64,000 nucleotides of DNA, taken from assembly GCF_002139855.1 (NCBI RefSeq), contig NZ_CP018789.1:62001-126000 (forward strand), in the 5' to 3' direction. The first letter of the stretch is position 1, and the number at the start of each line of letters is the position of its first letter. Positions 39,735 through 49,263 of the stretch are shown piece by piece. Both the position numbers and the translations under genes were made by a program. The notes beneath the pieces were generated by a model. It searched no databases and had not been told where the DNA came from. It saw only the letters and a program-made list of their open reading frames with translations. This stretch comes from Campylobacter porcelli. GTDB lineage: Bacteria > Campylobacterota > Campylobacteria > Campylobacterales > Campylobacteraceae.

Positions 39735-39978
39735 TACTTCTCCTTTGATTAATGATTTCAAATAGAATTTTAACGCCTTGTAACTTAATATATTTTTAAA
39801 ATCGGTAAAAATCATCTGAAATAGTGAATTTATGGGGGTAAAATTCTATTTAAAAATTTTATCAAATATAATATTTTTGCTATTTTTAAAATATATTTTT
39901 TAAAAATATTTAATATAAAATAAAATTAAATTTATTTTAAGCTAAGCCCATAAAGAGTAAATTTATGAGCCTTATATC
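39735..39978. promoter_or_regulatory. AT-rich upstream region of aspA
   Basis: About 240 bp of very AT-rich DNA between aspA and the downstream end of the AI-2E permease gene. It should carry the aspA-dcuA promoter. No specific operator can be named, and no gene was seen. Confidence 0.4.
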
Positions 39979-40974
39979 TTAGTTACTTAGTAAAACGGAG
40001 ATAAATTTCGTTCTTGGGTTTGCATCTAGGGCGATTTTGATACTCATAGTTAGTGGCACAGCTAAAAACATTCCGCCAATCCCAAATACAAATCCCCAAA
40101 AAAGCAAACTTAAAATCACAACAAGAGTCGATATTCCAAGTCCTTTGCCTAAAAATTTAGGCTCTATGAAATTTCCAATAGCCACATTTACCATCAAATA
40201 GATAAGCGTAAGCCATAAAGTTACGCTTAGACCATTTACTGCTAGGCTTACTAAAATTGCTGGGATTGCTGCTATGATGGAGCCAATTGTTGGTATGTAA
40301 TTTAGTATAAAAGCTAAAATCGCCCAAAGCAAGGCGTGAGGCACATCAAAGAGCACTAAAAATCCCCACACAATCACGCCAGTGGCGATAGATGAGATGG
40401 TTTTGATGGCTAGGTAGCGTTTTAAATTTGATATAAATGTATTGGCTATATGAAGTGTAGTTGGGTCTTTGGCGGCAAAATAGGCAACCTTATCTTTAAA
40501 AATTTGAGACTCAAATAAGATAAAAGCTAAAAGCAAAAAGACTAAAAAAGATTGCGTAACAAGACTTCCTGTTTGAAGGAGTAAATTTGATGTGGTTGTA
40601 ATCAATTTATCTATATTTATAAAGCTTAGTATATTATTGCTTATATTAATATCTGCTCTATCTTTAACATAAAGTATAAGATTATCTATAAATATATCAA
40701 TTTTGGTCTTATAAAGTGGCAAATCGGTGCTAAATTTTAAAATTGCTGAAGCGACTACACTACCTAAAAACCAAAGCCCACTACCGCAAATTCCAATCAA
40801 AATGATAAAGGCAAAGAAGCGGTTAATGTGAATTTTACTCATAAGCTCTAAAATTGGGTAAATAATAATAGCTATAAAAACTGCAAGTAAAAATGGCACC
40901 ACAATAGAACTAGCTAGGCTAAGTCCGCCAATTATAATAACAAAACTAGCAATCGCAACTAGATTAAATCTCAA
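39979..40974 (-). CDS. AI-2E (PerM/TqsA) family transporter
   Basis: A 331-residue membrane protein with about eight spans. The conserved C-terminal region has FILNYIPTIGSIIAAIPA and NFIEPKFLGKGLGISTLVV, the family signature. Members export autoinducer-2 or act as ion antiporters; the substrate cannot be set from sequence. It follows moaE by 14 bp on the same strand. Confidence 0.88.
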   Translation of the reverse strand: MRFNLVAIASFVIIIGGLSLASSIVVPFLLAVFIAIIIYPILELMSKIHINRFFAFIILIGICGSGLWFLGSVVASAILKFSTDLPLYKTKIDIFIDNLILYVKDRADINISNNILSFINIDKLITTTSNLLLQTGSLVTQSFLVFLLLAFILFESQIFKDKVAYFAAKDPTTLHIANTFISNLKRYLAIKTISSIATGVIVWGFLVLFDVPHALLWAILAFILNYIPTIGSIIAAIPAILVSLAVNGLSVTLWLTLIYLMVNVAIGNFIEPKFLGKGLGISTLVVILSLLFWGFVFGIGGMFLAVPLTMSIKIALDANPRTKFISVLLSN

Positions 40975-40988
40975 ATTTACTCCTTTAC

Positions 40989-41423
40989 CTATGCCAAAAT
41001 ACCAGCGTTTTGTAGCTTTTGACTTCTTTTAAGAGCGTAGATTCTCTCATTATTTACTAAATCATACTTCCATATGGGGGCATTTGCCTTAAAGTCCTCC
41101 ACAAATTCATTTATGAGATTTAAGGCGACTTTTCTTTGTGGGCTACAAACTCCAGCTATAAAGCTTGTCTCATGCACAGCCACATCCCCTTTGCTATGAG
41201 CCATTAAAATTATGGCATTTTGAGCCTTTGCTATTTCTTGCCAACGATCAAACCACGATTTTAAAATCGGCTCATATAGATCAAAGCTAAGTCCCTCTAT
41301 CCCGCCTTCATCACGCACCACGCCCACAAAGCTCATAATGGCTCCATAATTTTTTAGCTTATTATCATTATACCAGCGGTTTGTAATCTCATTAGCATTT
41401 AACGCTCCATCATATAGCTCCAT
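40989..41423 (-). CDS. moaE: Molybdopterin synthase catalytic subunit MoaE
   Basis: A 144-residue subunit that with MoaD adds dithiolene sulfur to precursor Z. Recognisable parts are GAIMSFVGVVRDEGG, VAVHETSFIAGVCSP, a lysine-bearing segment near APIWKYD, and the typical length. The frame runs 15 residues further upstream into moaD, but the ATG at 41423 lies 1 bp after the moaD stop with GGGGGCTAA ahead of it. Confidence 0.93.
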   Translation of the reverse strand: MELYDGALNANEITNRWYNDNKLKNYGAIMSFVGVVRDEGGIEGLSFDLYEPILKSWFDRWQEIAKAQNAIILMAHSKGDVAVHETSFIAGVCSPQRKVALNLINEFVEDFKANAPIWKYDLVNNERIYALKRSQKLQNAGILA

Positions 41424-41424
41424 T

Positions 41425-41646
41425 TTAGCCCCCACAAACTGGTGGTAAAATGCAGATTTTATCGCCATTTTTTAACTCTTGATTTATATCGCTTACTATC
41501 TCATCGTTTAAGGCTACAGCGCATAGCTCTAGCCATTTTGAAATTTGAGAATTTTGTGATAAAATCTCTTTTAATTCAGCTAAATTTTTGACTTCCAGCT
41601 CCATCGCACTAACGCCAATTGGCCCTAAAAATTCCACTTTTACCAT
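41425..41646 (-). CDS. moaD: Molybdopterin synthase sulfur carrier MoaD
   Basis: A 73-residue ubiquitin-fold protein ending in the essential Gly-Gly (ILPPVCGG), which is thiocarboxylated and donates sulfur. It starts MVKVEFLGPIG. It is adjacent and coupled to moaE. The NFACT gene lies 9 bp upstream on the same strand. Confidence 0.93.
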   Translation of the reverse strand: MVKVEFLGPIGVSAMELEVKNLAELKEILSQNSQISKWLELCAVALNDEIVSDINQELKNGDKICILPPVCGG

Positions 41647-41655
41647 AGATTTCCT

Positions 41656-42966
41656 TTAAATTTTAATTGATATAGTTTTGTAATTTATATAATTTACAAA
41701 GGCTCCATTTTGGATTTTGACATTTTGTCTTTTTGTGTAATCAACCTCATAAACTCCAGCTGATTTGGTGCTAAATTTTGCGCATAATTTTGCTGCAAAG
41801 AGCGCTACTTCATCGCTTAAATTTTGTTTATTTGATTTTATTATCACATGGGTGCTAGGGCGATCTTTTAGATGAAACCAAAAATCATCTTTTTTGGCAT
41901 TTTTTAGTAAAAATTCATTCCCTTTTTGGCTTTTTCCAAGGCTGATTTTATAGCCATTGATATAGAAATTTTCTACTAAATCGCTAAATTTATCTTGGCT
42001 TTTTTGCCCTTGCTTTTTAGGGGATAAAATCTCTATTTCGCTTATATCGCTACTTGAGCTTATCGCATTTTTTAAGGAATTTAAAAACTCTAGCTTGGTT
42101 AGTAAATTCTCTTTTTGAATTTCGATATTACTTGCTTTTTGTTTTAATTTTTTACTAGTTTTAAACATCTCATTTGCAGCTATTTTAGGCTGAGTATCTA
42201 TCTTGATTTGAACCTCATTTCCAGCATAATCAATAAGCCTTAAATCACGCTCATAATTGCTTAAATTATGTAAATTTGAAATTATCAAATTTCCCATTTC
42301 ATTAAGCTCTTTGGCTCTATTTTCTAGCTCTTGGCTGGTTTCTAAGATGGATAAATTTCTATTTAAAATCTCAATTTTTTTATCTAAATTTGCGATCTTA
42401 TTTGCCTTTAATAGATTAAGATTATTTAGAGTGATTTTGCTAAATTCATCTATAAAATATCTATCAAAATCCTCTATAATTTCACTTGGCTTCTCTTTTA
42501 TCTGAACTTCATCAAGCAAGGTTAAAATTTTACCAACCTTTATACTTCTTTTAGCATTCTCAAAGTGGCTAAGGGCTTCTAGAATTACCCCATTTTCATC
42601 GCATATTATCGCATTGGTAAATCGCCCTGTAAATTCCAAATAAAGGGTGCTAATAACCTGCTTATATGAGCCACTAAAGGCTGTTTTGATAGCGAGTATT
42701 CTGTTATTTGGTAAGGTCTGTATGCTTAGGATTTTGGCTGAATTTAAACGCTTTTTAAGCAAAATATCAAAAGGGGCTTTATACTCTTTTATCTGAATTT
42801 GTTCGCTTTTATAGATAGATGAGTGGGATTTATTTAGATCAAATATCAGCTCATAACTCCCATCAAATTTAATCGCAATCATAAGATCGCCTACTCTTTT
42901 AATAGATGAGATTTTATGAAATTTAGACAAGAACTCTGATATTTGGGTTAAAATTTTATATTTCAT
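41656..42966 (-). CDS. NFACT family protein (RqcH/fibronectin-binding-like)
   Basis: A 436-residue protein with an NFACT-N domain (about 1-180), a coiled-coil middle (200-300) and an NFACT-R domain with FWFHLKDRPSTHVIIKSN, the DUF814 hallmark. Homologues bind stalled large ribosomal subunits and add alanine tails in ribosome quality control; some were named fibronectin-binding proteins. It is shorter than the ~570-residue Gram-positive forms, as in other Campylobacter (Cj1349c type). The GTG two codons upstream at 42972 is an alternative start. It is divergent from leuC, as in C. jejuni. Confidence 0.87.
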   Translation of the reverse strand: MKYKILTQISEFLSKFHKISSIKRVGDLMIAIKFDGSYELIFDLNKSHSSIYKSEQIQIKEYKAPFDILLKKRLNSAKILSIQTLPNNRILAIKTAFSGSYKQVISTLYLEFTGRFTNAIICDENGVILEALSHFENAKRSIKVGKILTLLDEVQIKEKPSEIIEDFDRYFIDEFSKITLNNLNLLKANKIANLDKKIEILNRNLSILETSQELENRAKELNEMGNLIISNLHNLSNYERDLRLIDYAGNEVQIKIDTQPKIAANEMFKTSKKLKQKASNIEIQKENLLTKLEFLNSLKNAISSSSDISEIEILSPKKQGQKSQDKFSDLVENFYINGYKISLGKSQKGNEFLLKNAKKDDFWFHLKDRPSTHVIIKSNKQNLSDEVALFAAKLCAKFSTKSAGVYEVDYTKRQNVKIQNGAFVNYINYKTISIKI

Positions 42967-43034
42967 AAGCACGATTATACCAAAATTTTGCTACAATTCA
43001 ATCACGAAATTTGGTTAAAATTTAAAGGAAAGAT

Positions 43035-44300
43035 ATGAAACAGACAATAACAGAAAAAATTTTTAGCGAGCATGTAGGCAAAGAGGTATTCGCAGGACAG
43101 ATCGTAGAGAGCAATATAGATATGGTTATAGGTAACGACATTACCACGCCAATATCCATAAAAGCATTTAGACAAAGCGGTGCTAAAAAACTTGCTAATC
43201 CAAATGGCTTTGCTATAGTGATGGATCACTACATTCCAGCAAAGGATATAATGAGTGCAAACCAAGCTAAGATTAGTAGGGATTTTGCCTATGAGCATGA
43301 TTTACCAAATTTCTTTGATGAGAAAGATATGGGTATAGAGCACGCTTTAATGCCTGAAAAAGGTCTTGTAGTGCCAGGAGATGTGATAATAGGCGCTGAT
43401 TCTCATACCTGTACTCATGGGGCCATTGGTGCGTTTAGCACAGGTATGGGAAGCACTGATTTAGCATATGCGATGATAACTGGCAAAAACTGGTTTAAGG
43501 TGCCTCCTACGATTAAGGTTGAGTTTATCGGTAAACCAGCAGAGCATATATATGGCAAAGATTTGATACTAGAGGTTATCCGCCAAATCGGAGTAGATGG
43601 AGCTTTATATAAGGCGCTTGAATTTACAGGCGATGCTATAGCGTATTTAGATATGGATAGTAGATTTAGCCTTTGTAATATGGCGATTGAAGCTGGTGGC
43701 AAAAGCGGTATAATCGCAGTTGATGATGTGACTAAAGAGTTTTTAAGCAAGGTAAATTTAAGAAGTGAGCCTAAAATTCACTATAGCGATGAGGGTGCAA
43801 ATTATGAAAAAATCCTAACAATAGATGTAAGCAAACTAGAGCCAGTAGTAGCATATCCATTCTTGCCAAGCAATGGCAAAAGCATAAGCCAAGCTGTTAA
43901 AGATGATATTAAAATAGATCAAGCCTTCATAGGTAGCTGCACGAATGGTAGATTAAGCGATTTAAGGATCGCAGCTAAAATCCTAAAAGGCAAAAAAGTA
44001 GCCAAACACACAAGATTAATAATCACCCCAGCCACGCAAAAGATTGCCCTTACAGCACAAAAAGAGGGTTTAATGGATATATTTGTAGAAGCTGGAGCGG
44101 TAGTAAGTAATCCAACTTGTGGGGCTTGTCTTGGTGGATATATGGGGATTTTGGGCTCAGGCGAGAGATGCATTAGCACTACAAATAGAAATTTCGTAGG
44201 TAGAATGGGCGATAGGACAAGCGAAGTCTATCTAGCTAATTCAGCAGTAGCCGCAGCGAGTGCAATAGCTGGAAAAATCGTAGATCCAAGAGATATATAA
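43035..44300 (+). CDS. leuC: 3-isopropylmalate dehydratase large subunit
   Basis: A 421-residue aconitase-family enzyme in leucine synthesis. The [4Fe-4S] cysteines are in FIGSCTNGR and SNPTCGACLGG. GADSHTCTHGAIGAFSTGMG and NRNFVGRMGD are family landmarks. The ~420-residue form is the LeuC2/HacA-like subtype. The partner leuD is not in this window. The ribosome site is AAAGGAAAG. mobA follows without a gap. Confidence 0.94.
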   Translation: MKQTITEKIFSEHVGKEVFAGQIVESNIDMVIGNDITTPISIKAFRQSGAKKLANPNGFAIVMDHYIPAKDIMSANQAKISRDFAYEHDLPNFFDEKDMGIEHALMPEKGLVVPGDVIIGADSHTCTHGAIGAFSTGMGSTDLAYAMITGKNWFKVPPTIKVEFIGKPAEHIYGKDLILEVIRQIGVDGALYKALEFTGDAIAYLDMDSRFSLCNMAIEAGGKSGIIAVDDVTKEFLSKVNLRSEPKIHYSDEGANYEKILTIDVSKLEPVVAYPFLPSNGKSISQAVKDDIKIDQAFIGSCTNGRLSDLRIAAKILKGKKVAKHTRLIITPATQKIALTAQKEGLMDIFVEAGAVVSNPTCGACLGGYMGILGSGERCISTTNRNFVGRMGDRTSEVYLANSAVAAASAIAGKIVDPRDI

Positions 44301-44861
44301 GTGCAAAATGCATTGATACTAGCAGGGGGCAAAAGCTCTAGAATGGGTGTGGATAAAACCATGCTGGAGTTTAGAGGCTTTGCTAGTATCACTCATTTTT
44401 TATATGATAGGTTAAAAGTTGCTTTTGATGATATTAAAGTAGCCACAAAACAGAGTAAATTTAATCCATCTTTACCTATTTTGCTTGATGGGTTTGATGA
44501 GTTTGCGCCTATTTTTGTAATAGCAAATTTAGATAAACACTATCATAATCCAGTATTTATAATAGCAGCTGATATACCGCTAGTAGAGATCAAAACCATA
44601 TGCGAATTATCAAATTTAAATAGCCCAGTAGCCTTAGCAAGTGATGGCAAACATCTACACTATCTATGCGGATTTTATCATCCTAGCGTTGCCATAATAG
44701 CTAGGCAGATGATTCAAGATGGGGATTTAAGATTATCAAATTTAGCTAAAAAATGCGGTTTTAAGAGTTTGGAATTTGAAAATTCCAAGCAGTTTTTTAA
44801 TATAAATACCAAAGATGAGTATGAAAAAGCTAATATTTGTAGCTCTATTTCTTTTCTATAA
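44301..44861 (+). CDS. mobA: Molybdenum cofactor guanylyltransferase
   Basis: A 186-residue enzyme that attaches GMP to molybdopterin. The nucleotide-binding N-terminus is LILAGGKSSRMGVDKTML, and FIIAADIPLVEI holds the metal-binding aspartate. A GTG start follows the leuC stop directly. The 3' end overlaps pldA out of frame. The mobA-pldA order is conserved in C. jejuni. Confidence 0.92.
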   Translation: MQNALILAGGKSSRMGVDKTMLEFRGFASITHFLYDRLKVAFDDIKVATKQSKFNPSLPILLDGFDEFAPIFVIANLDKHYHNPVFIIAADIPLVEIKTICELSNLNSPVALASDGKHLHYLCGFYHPSVAIIARQMIQDGDLRLSNLAKKCGFKSLEFENSKQFFNINTKDEYEKANICSSISFL

Positions 44862-45711
44862 TCTTGCCTTTGGTGCGGATAAATTATATCAAAAGGCCTT
44901 AGAATTCGAAGCTAATGGCGATAAGGAAAACGCATTAAAATACTATAAACTCTCAGCTCAAAAATCTCTAAATTTAGACGCCAAACAGCCACCACAAACC
45001 ACAACGCTTAAGAGCGATGAGCTATTTTGGGGGATTAGTGCTTATCATCTTAACTACTTTATGCCCCTATCATACTCCAGTCCAAATAGCCTAAAAAAGA
45101 GTATCTCAAGCCAGTTTCAAATAAGCCTTAAAAAGCTGATTTTTGATGATTTATTAGGCTTTGATGAGCGTTACTATTTTGCTTATACTCAAATTTCGTG
45201 GTGGGATCTATACTCTGATTCGGCCCCATTTTATGAGACGAACTATCAGCCTGAATTATTTGTAGAAATCCCGCTTAATTACCCAAATTTAGCCAATCTC
45301 AAATTTGGCTTTTTACACGATTCTAATGGCAAAGATGATGAGCTATCAAGGTCGTGGAATAGGGTTTATGTGGCTGTTGATTTTAAGCTAGATAACCTTA
45401 CAATCACCCCAAGAGTATATAAAAGAATTCCCGATAAAAAAGATGATAACCCAAAGATTCAAAACTACAAAGGCAGAGGCGATATAAATTTAGATTATCA
45501 TATGGATAATGGCTCGATTTTCAAAGCAGTTTTTACAAATAATCTTAAATTTGATAAGACAAATAAAAGCTCATTAGAGTTAGGCTATCTATATCCTATT
45601 AAAAATGGATTTTATCTATATCTATCTGGATTTAGTGGTTATGCTAAGAGCCTTCAAAGCTATGATAAATATCAAAACGCCATAAATCTAGGCATAGCAT
45701 TTACAAGATAA
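44821..45711 (+). CDS. pldA: Outer-membrane phospholipase A
   Basis: A protein of about 296 residues with a signal peptide (MKKLIFVALFLFYNLAFGA) and a 12-strand barrel domain. The catalytic region is HDSNGKDDELSRSWNRVY, which contains the His, Ser and Asn positions of OMPLA. It hydrolyses phospholipids in the outer leaflet; in Campylobacter it contributes to haemolysis and colonisation. An ATG 6 nt upstream (44815) is an equal alternative start. It converges with murB with an 11-bp overlap. Confidence 0.92.
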   Translation: MKKLIFVALFLFYNLAFGADKLYQKALEFEANGDKENALKYYKLSAQKSLNLDAKQPPQTTTLKSDELFWGISAYHLNYFMPLSYSSPNSLKKSISSQFQISLKKLIFDDLLGFDERYYFAYTQISWWDLYSDSAPFYETNYQPELFVEIPLNYPNLANLKFGFLHDSNGKDDELSRSWNRVYVAVDFKLDNLTITPRVYKRIPDKKDDNPKIQNYKGRGDINLDYHMDNGSIFKAVFTNNLKFDKTNKSSLELGYLYPIKNGFYLYLSGFSGYAKSLQSYDKYQNAINLGIAFTR

Positions 45712-46462
45712 CTACCTCGCACCTTAAGCTAATACCAAACATCTCCCAAACTCGCTCTTTGGCTAAATTTATAAGATTTAAGGCATCTTCAAATGTGCCA
45801 CCACCATAATTTATCAAAAAATTAGCATGTTTATGGCTAAATCCGCACCCACCTATCCTAAATCCTTTTAGCCCAGCTGCCTCTATGAGCCTACCAGCAT
45901 AATCCCCCTTAGGATTAGCAAAGCACGACCCAAAGCTAGCGCCATTTGGCTGATTATCACGCTTTTGGTTTAGATAATCACTTAGCTCATCATCAAACTC
46001 TTTTGTAATCTCAAAACTCGCTTCAAATATCACACCATCAATATTTGAGCCTCTATATCTAAATTCGCACTCGCTACTGCTTTTTAACCCTTTTGAGGTG
46101 GATACACACTTTAAATTTTGGCTGATTTCATACTCTTTTATCCCAGCATTCATAGAGATTAATCCCCCAAGCGTTCCGGGGATTTTCTTGATAAACTCAA
46201 AGCCACCTAGATTATTATCTTTGGTGAATTTATATATTTTTGCGCTACTTGTTTTAGCACCGATTTTTAGCACCCCATTTTCTAGTTTGATATAGTCAAA
46301 TTTAGGGCTTAAAATCCCCATTTTAGGGGGATTAGGTGAGATCAAAATATTATTTGCCCCACCTATCATCACCCCATCAAACTCGATCATCTCGCTTAGC
46401 TCTTCTACTTCAAAAACTCCGCCGATCTTCACAGAGCTATACTTGCTAAAATCAATCTTCAT
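45701..46462 (-). CDS. murB: UDP-N-acetylenolpyruvoylglucosamine reductase
   Basis: A 253-residue FAD enzyme that makes UDP-MurNAc for peptidoglycan. FAD-binding parts include MIGGANNILISP and FIKKIPGTLGGLISMNAG. The catalytic serine region is NGASFGSCFANPKGDYAGRLIEAAG in the C-terminal half, split here as NGASFGSCFANP and AGRLIEAAGLKG. It is short, as expected for the Campylobacter type. Its start overlaps the fliQ stop by 4 bp. Confidence 0.93.
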   Translation of the reverse strand: MKIDFSKYSSVKIGGVFEVEELSEMIEFDGVMIGGANNILISPNPPKMGILSPKFDYIKLENGVLKIGAKTSSAKIYKFTKDNNLGGFEFIKKIPGTLGGLISMNAGIKEYEISQNLKCVSTSKGLKSSSECEFRYRGSNIDGVIFEASFEITKEFDDELSDYLNQKRDNQPNGASFGSCFANPKGDYAGRLIEAAGLKGFRIGGCGFSHKHANFLINYGGGTFEDALNLINLAKERVWEMFGISLRCEVVIL

Positions 46463-46725
46463 TGTATAAAAGTTGGTATCATATTTAAAATTCGCTCGGT
46501 AAAATCAATCATCAAACTCATCATCCACGGCATCAAAAATATAATCACTATAACGACCAAAATTATCTTAGGCACGAAGCTTAAAGTCATCTCATTTATC
46601 TGTGTTGTAGCTTGAAATATACTGATTAATAGCCCAGCAATTAGCCCAGCCATTAGCATCGGAAGGCTGATTAATAAAGCCAGTTTAAAGGTCTCAACCC
46701 CAAGACCGATTAGATCGCCTTGCAT
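46459..46725 (-). CDS. fliQ: Flagellar export apparatus protein FliQ
   Basis: An 88-residue protein with two membrane spans and the family segment SIFQATTQINEMTLSFVPKI. It is part of the FliPQR export gate. It lies 1 bp after the mqnD-like gene and overlaps murB, the order found in C. jejuni. Confidence 0.95.
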   Translation of the reverse strand: MQGDLIGLGVETFKLALLISLPMLMAGLIAGLLISIFQATTQINEMTLSFVPKIILVVIVIIFLMPWMMSLMIDFTERILNMIPTFIQ

Positions 46726-47592
46726 TTAGCTCATCCTACTTTTTAGATACTCGCTAGGGATAAGGTTTGGCTCAGCTTTTATCAAAGCACTATAAAATCC
46801 ACGCTCAAAACCAATCTCAAATAGCCTATTTAAGGCTTTTATCTGTGTTTCATCCATACTTATAGAGCTATCATTTGCGTATAAATTTAGATAAATTTCA
46901 AGCTTTTTATCATCGACACGGACTAAGTTTCGCTCTAAAAGCATTTTAGAGAGCAAATTTTTATTATCATAAGCGATCTTGACAGCCTTAGTCAAAACCC
47001 TTTCACACTCTATGGCATCAGTTAATGGAAGACTTCTTCTAATCGCCATTCCGCCAAGTGGCAGCGGCAAGCTCTCATCTCCCCTAAGTTCGCACCAAAT
47101 ATCCCAAATTTCACGCTCCACGCATAGCTCACTACTAAATTCCAAAATACTCTCATGTATCAGCACCCCAGCATCGACTTCTCCGCTTAAAACAGCACTC
47201 TCAATATCCAAAAAATTTTTATAAATCACCCTAGCATTTGGATAAGCTATTTTAAATAAAAGCGCATTTGTAGTATATTCGCCGCTCAAAGCTACTTTGA
47301 AATTTGGCTTTAGATTAACCCCTTTTTTCTTTATCAGTTTTGGGCCATATCCATTACCAAAGCTCACAGCAGTCCGCAAAAGCGCATAATCTTGCCATAT
47401 AAATGGATATAGCCCAAAGCTAATCGCACTAGCGTCAAATTCGCCTCTTAAAGCACTTTTATTGAGCGTTTCTATATCATCAGCTTTAGAATTAAAACGC
47501 AAAATTTCACTACCAACCCAGCCTAAATTTATCGCACTATACATAAATATATCATCCGCATCAGGCGAGTGAGCTACACTTATATTTTTCAA
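46726..47592 (-). CDS. mqnD: Menaquinone biosynthesis protein MqnD-like (1,4-dihydroxy-6-naphthoate synthase)
   Basis: A 288-residue periplasmic-binding-protein fold enzyme without a signal peptide. The N-terminus AHSPDADDIFMYSAI matches the SP-D-x-F-M/I pattern of MqnD. Glycine-rich loops ALSGEYTTNALLF and LPLPLGGMAIRRSL follow. It acts in the futalosine route to menaquinone used by Campylobacter. The related MqnA is shorter. The fliQ gene is adjacent, as in C. jejuni. Confidence 0.82.
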   Translation of the reverse strand: MKNISVAHSPDADDIFMYSAINLGWVGSEILRFNSKADDIETLNKSALRGEFDASAISFGLYPFIWQDYALLRTAVSFGNGYGPKLIKKKGVNLKPNFKVALSGEYTTNALLFKIAYPNARVIYKNFLDIESAVLSGEVDAGVLIHESILEFSSELCVEREIWDIWCELRGDESLPLPLGGMAIRRSLPLTDAIECERVLTKAVKIAYDNKNLLSKMLLERNLVRVDDKKLEIYLNLYANDSSISMDETQIKALNRLFEIGFERGFYSALIKAEPNLIPSEYLKSRMS

Positions 47593-47640
47593 ATTTATCC
47601 TTTGTATTTTGGCTAATACTACTTAAATTTAGCTAAATTT

Positions 47641-48399
47641 CTAATATATCGCCGTATCAAAAATATGGCTTACCTTACCACCAAAATGTATTCTAACCCC
47701 ATCAAATCTAAGGCTTAAAATCTCCTTGCTTTTAGGCATTACACTAGCCTTTTTATCAAGCCCAAATCTCTCAAATCCGGTAAAAAACGCCGCCGCCATC
47801 CCAGTGCCGCAAGCATTAGTCTCATTTTCTACGCCACGCTCAAAAGTCCTTACAAAGAGCCTTTGCCCATCGAATTTAGCGTAATTGACATTAGCATTAT
47901 ATTTTTTACGCATCGCTTTACAAATCTCTAAATCAAATTTAGCCAAATCATCTACAAAGCTCACTAAATGTGGCACCCCAGTATCATAAAAGTTCCACTC
48001 AAGCCCCATCTCATAAAATGGCTCACTTAGCCTTTTTGGCTGACTTAATGCGACTTCTACGCTATTTTCATCAATGGTAGCTCGGATAATCCCAGCGCCA
48101 GTTTCAAAGCTACAACTATTATCACAAATTTGATTTTTATAAGCATATAACGCAGCCGCACGGCTACCATTGCCACACATCGCAGCCTCGCTCCCATCGC
48201 TATTGTAAAACTCCCACGCAAAATCACTATCGCCTTTGGAACGCTTAATGATGATTAGCCCATCAGCACCCACACCATTAAATCTATCGCATAATCTAAC
48301 GGCCAAATCACTGCGGTTAATACTATAAAATTTGGCATTATCAATAGCTTGAAATATGATAAAGTCATTACCACTTGCGTTGTATTTTGAAAGTTGCAT
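47641..48399 (-). CDS. dapF: Diaminopimelate epimerase
   Basis: A 252-residue enzyme converting LL- to meso-diaminopimelate for lysine and peptidoglycan. The two catalytic cysteines are in AAMCGNGSRAAALYA and NACGTGMAAAFF. It starts MQLSKYNASGNDFIIF. The frame extends 16 residues upstream, but the ATG at 48399 has TTTAAGGA 7 nt before it. Repeat block E lies upstream. Confidence 0.94.
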   Translation of the reverse strand: MQLSKYNASGNDFIIFQAIDNAKFYSINRSDLAVRLCDRFNGVGADGLIIIKRSKGDSDFAWEFYNSDGSEAAMCGNGSRAAALYAYKNQICDNSCSFETGAGIIRATIDENSVEVALSQPKRLSEPFYEMGLEWNFYDTGVPHLVSFVDDLAKFDLEICKAMRKKYNANVNYAKFDGQRLFVRTFERGVENETNACGTGMAAAFFTGFERFGLDKKASVMPKSKEILSLRFDGVRIHFGGKVSHIFDTAIY

Positions 48400-48474
48400 A
48401 AATATCCTTAAAGAAAAATGCGAGATTTTAGCATAAAATAAATTCAAATTCGCTTTTTTCCTTCCTGCTTAAAT

Positions 48475-49060
48475 ATTTAACTTCGCTAGAGCCAAGCTAG
48501 TCTTTGCGACAAGGAGCTACGCTCCCTTGACCCACCTCTTGTGTTTTACACTCTCTTTGAGAAAGTCCCTACTTTGTAGGGTTACCCTATTTGGTTTAAA
48601 TTTGTTTTATTAAATCTGAGCTTTAGCTCAGCAACATTGAAAGGCTTTTACAAGGGGTTGGGGGTTGTTAAAAAAAAAGGGGGGGGGGAAGGGTAAGGTA
48701 GCTTTGCTCTTATGTTTCGTAGTGCCGTCAAACGATAGTTAGTATCGTTTGACTATTGCACCACTCAACTGCCAAAAAAGCGTCCCCCTTCCCACTTAAA
48801 ATTCTTAACTTCGCATGGCAACAAGTCGCCGTTTGCGACAAAATTTTCGCAACAAAAAACTCGAAGGAGTTTTTGGCGAAAATTTGGAGTGTAACCCTTG
48901 ACCCACCTCTTGTGTTTTACACTCTCTTTGAGAAAGTCCCTACTTTGTAGGGTTACCCTTAAAAAGAAAAAGAATTTCTTTTATATTTAAATTTTTATAA
49001 AAATCTAAAAAATTCTTATTATAAAATTTTCGCAAAGACTAGCTTAGCTTTAGCGAAATA
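48475..49060. repeat. Composite intergenic repeat block E
   Basis: Reverse beta at 48637-48799, with the stem-loop TCAAACGATA/TATCGTTTGA at 48728-48752. In this copy the usual AAGGGGGAAGGG end has become nine A residues followed by G10 (48679-48688). A gamma hairpin is at 48840-48887. A 63-bp segment starting TTGACCCACCTCTTG is present twice (48526-48588 and 48897-48959). It lies between the divergent dapF and autotransporter genes. A 64-codon frame (48756-48950) is a by-product. Confidence 0.87.
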
Positions 49061-49109
49061 AAAATAATTTCTATTTTGGGTATAAAATGAGAATTTAAGT
49101 TATATTTAA

Positions 49110-49263
49110 TTGACAAAAATTATTAAATATAATACAATTTTGAATATCTATAAAATACTATAATAAAAGGTAAATAGGGGGGGGGGTAGAGTGTGTCAAG
49201 TATTACATTTGGTAATGCCAAAGCATTTGTAAATTTCACTATTTTACTCGATCCTTGTCTTCA
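49110..49263 (+). promoter_or_regulatory. Autotransporter upstream region with G10 tract
   Basis: It contains TATAAT-like -10 boxes at 49128-49133 and 49159-49164, an AAAAGG at 49166-49170 and ten G residues at 49177-49186. Stops occur in all three frames between the tract and the autotransporter ATG, so the tract cannot be part of the present reading frame. It must act, if at all, on transcription or the 5' leader. No good ribosome site precedes 49264. Confidence 0.6.

Noticed and set aside
43002-43298. 98-codon minus-strand frame over the leuC 5' end
   Set aside because: Antisense to conserved LeuC sequence.
48756-48950. 64-codon plus-strand frame in repeat block E
   Set aside because: It is made of beta and gamma hairpin modules and is not open in the other copies.
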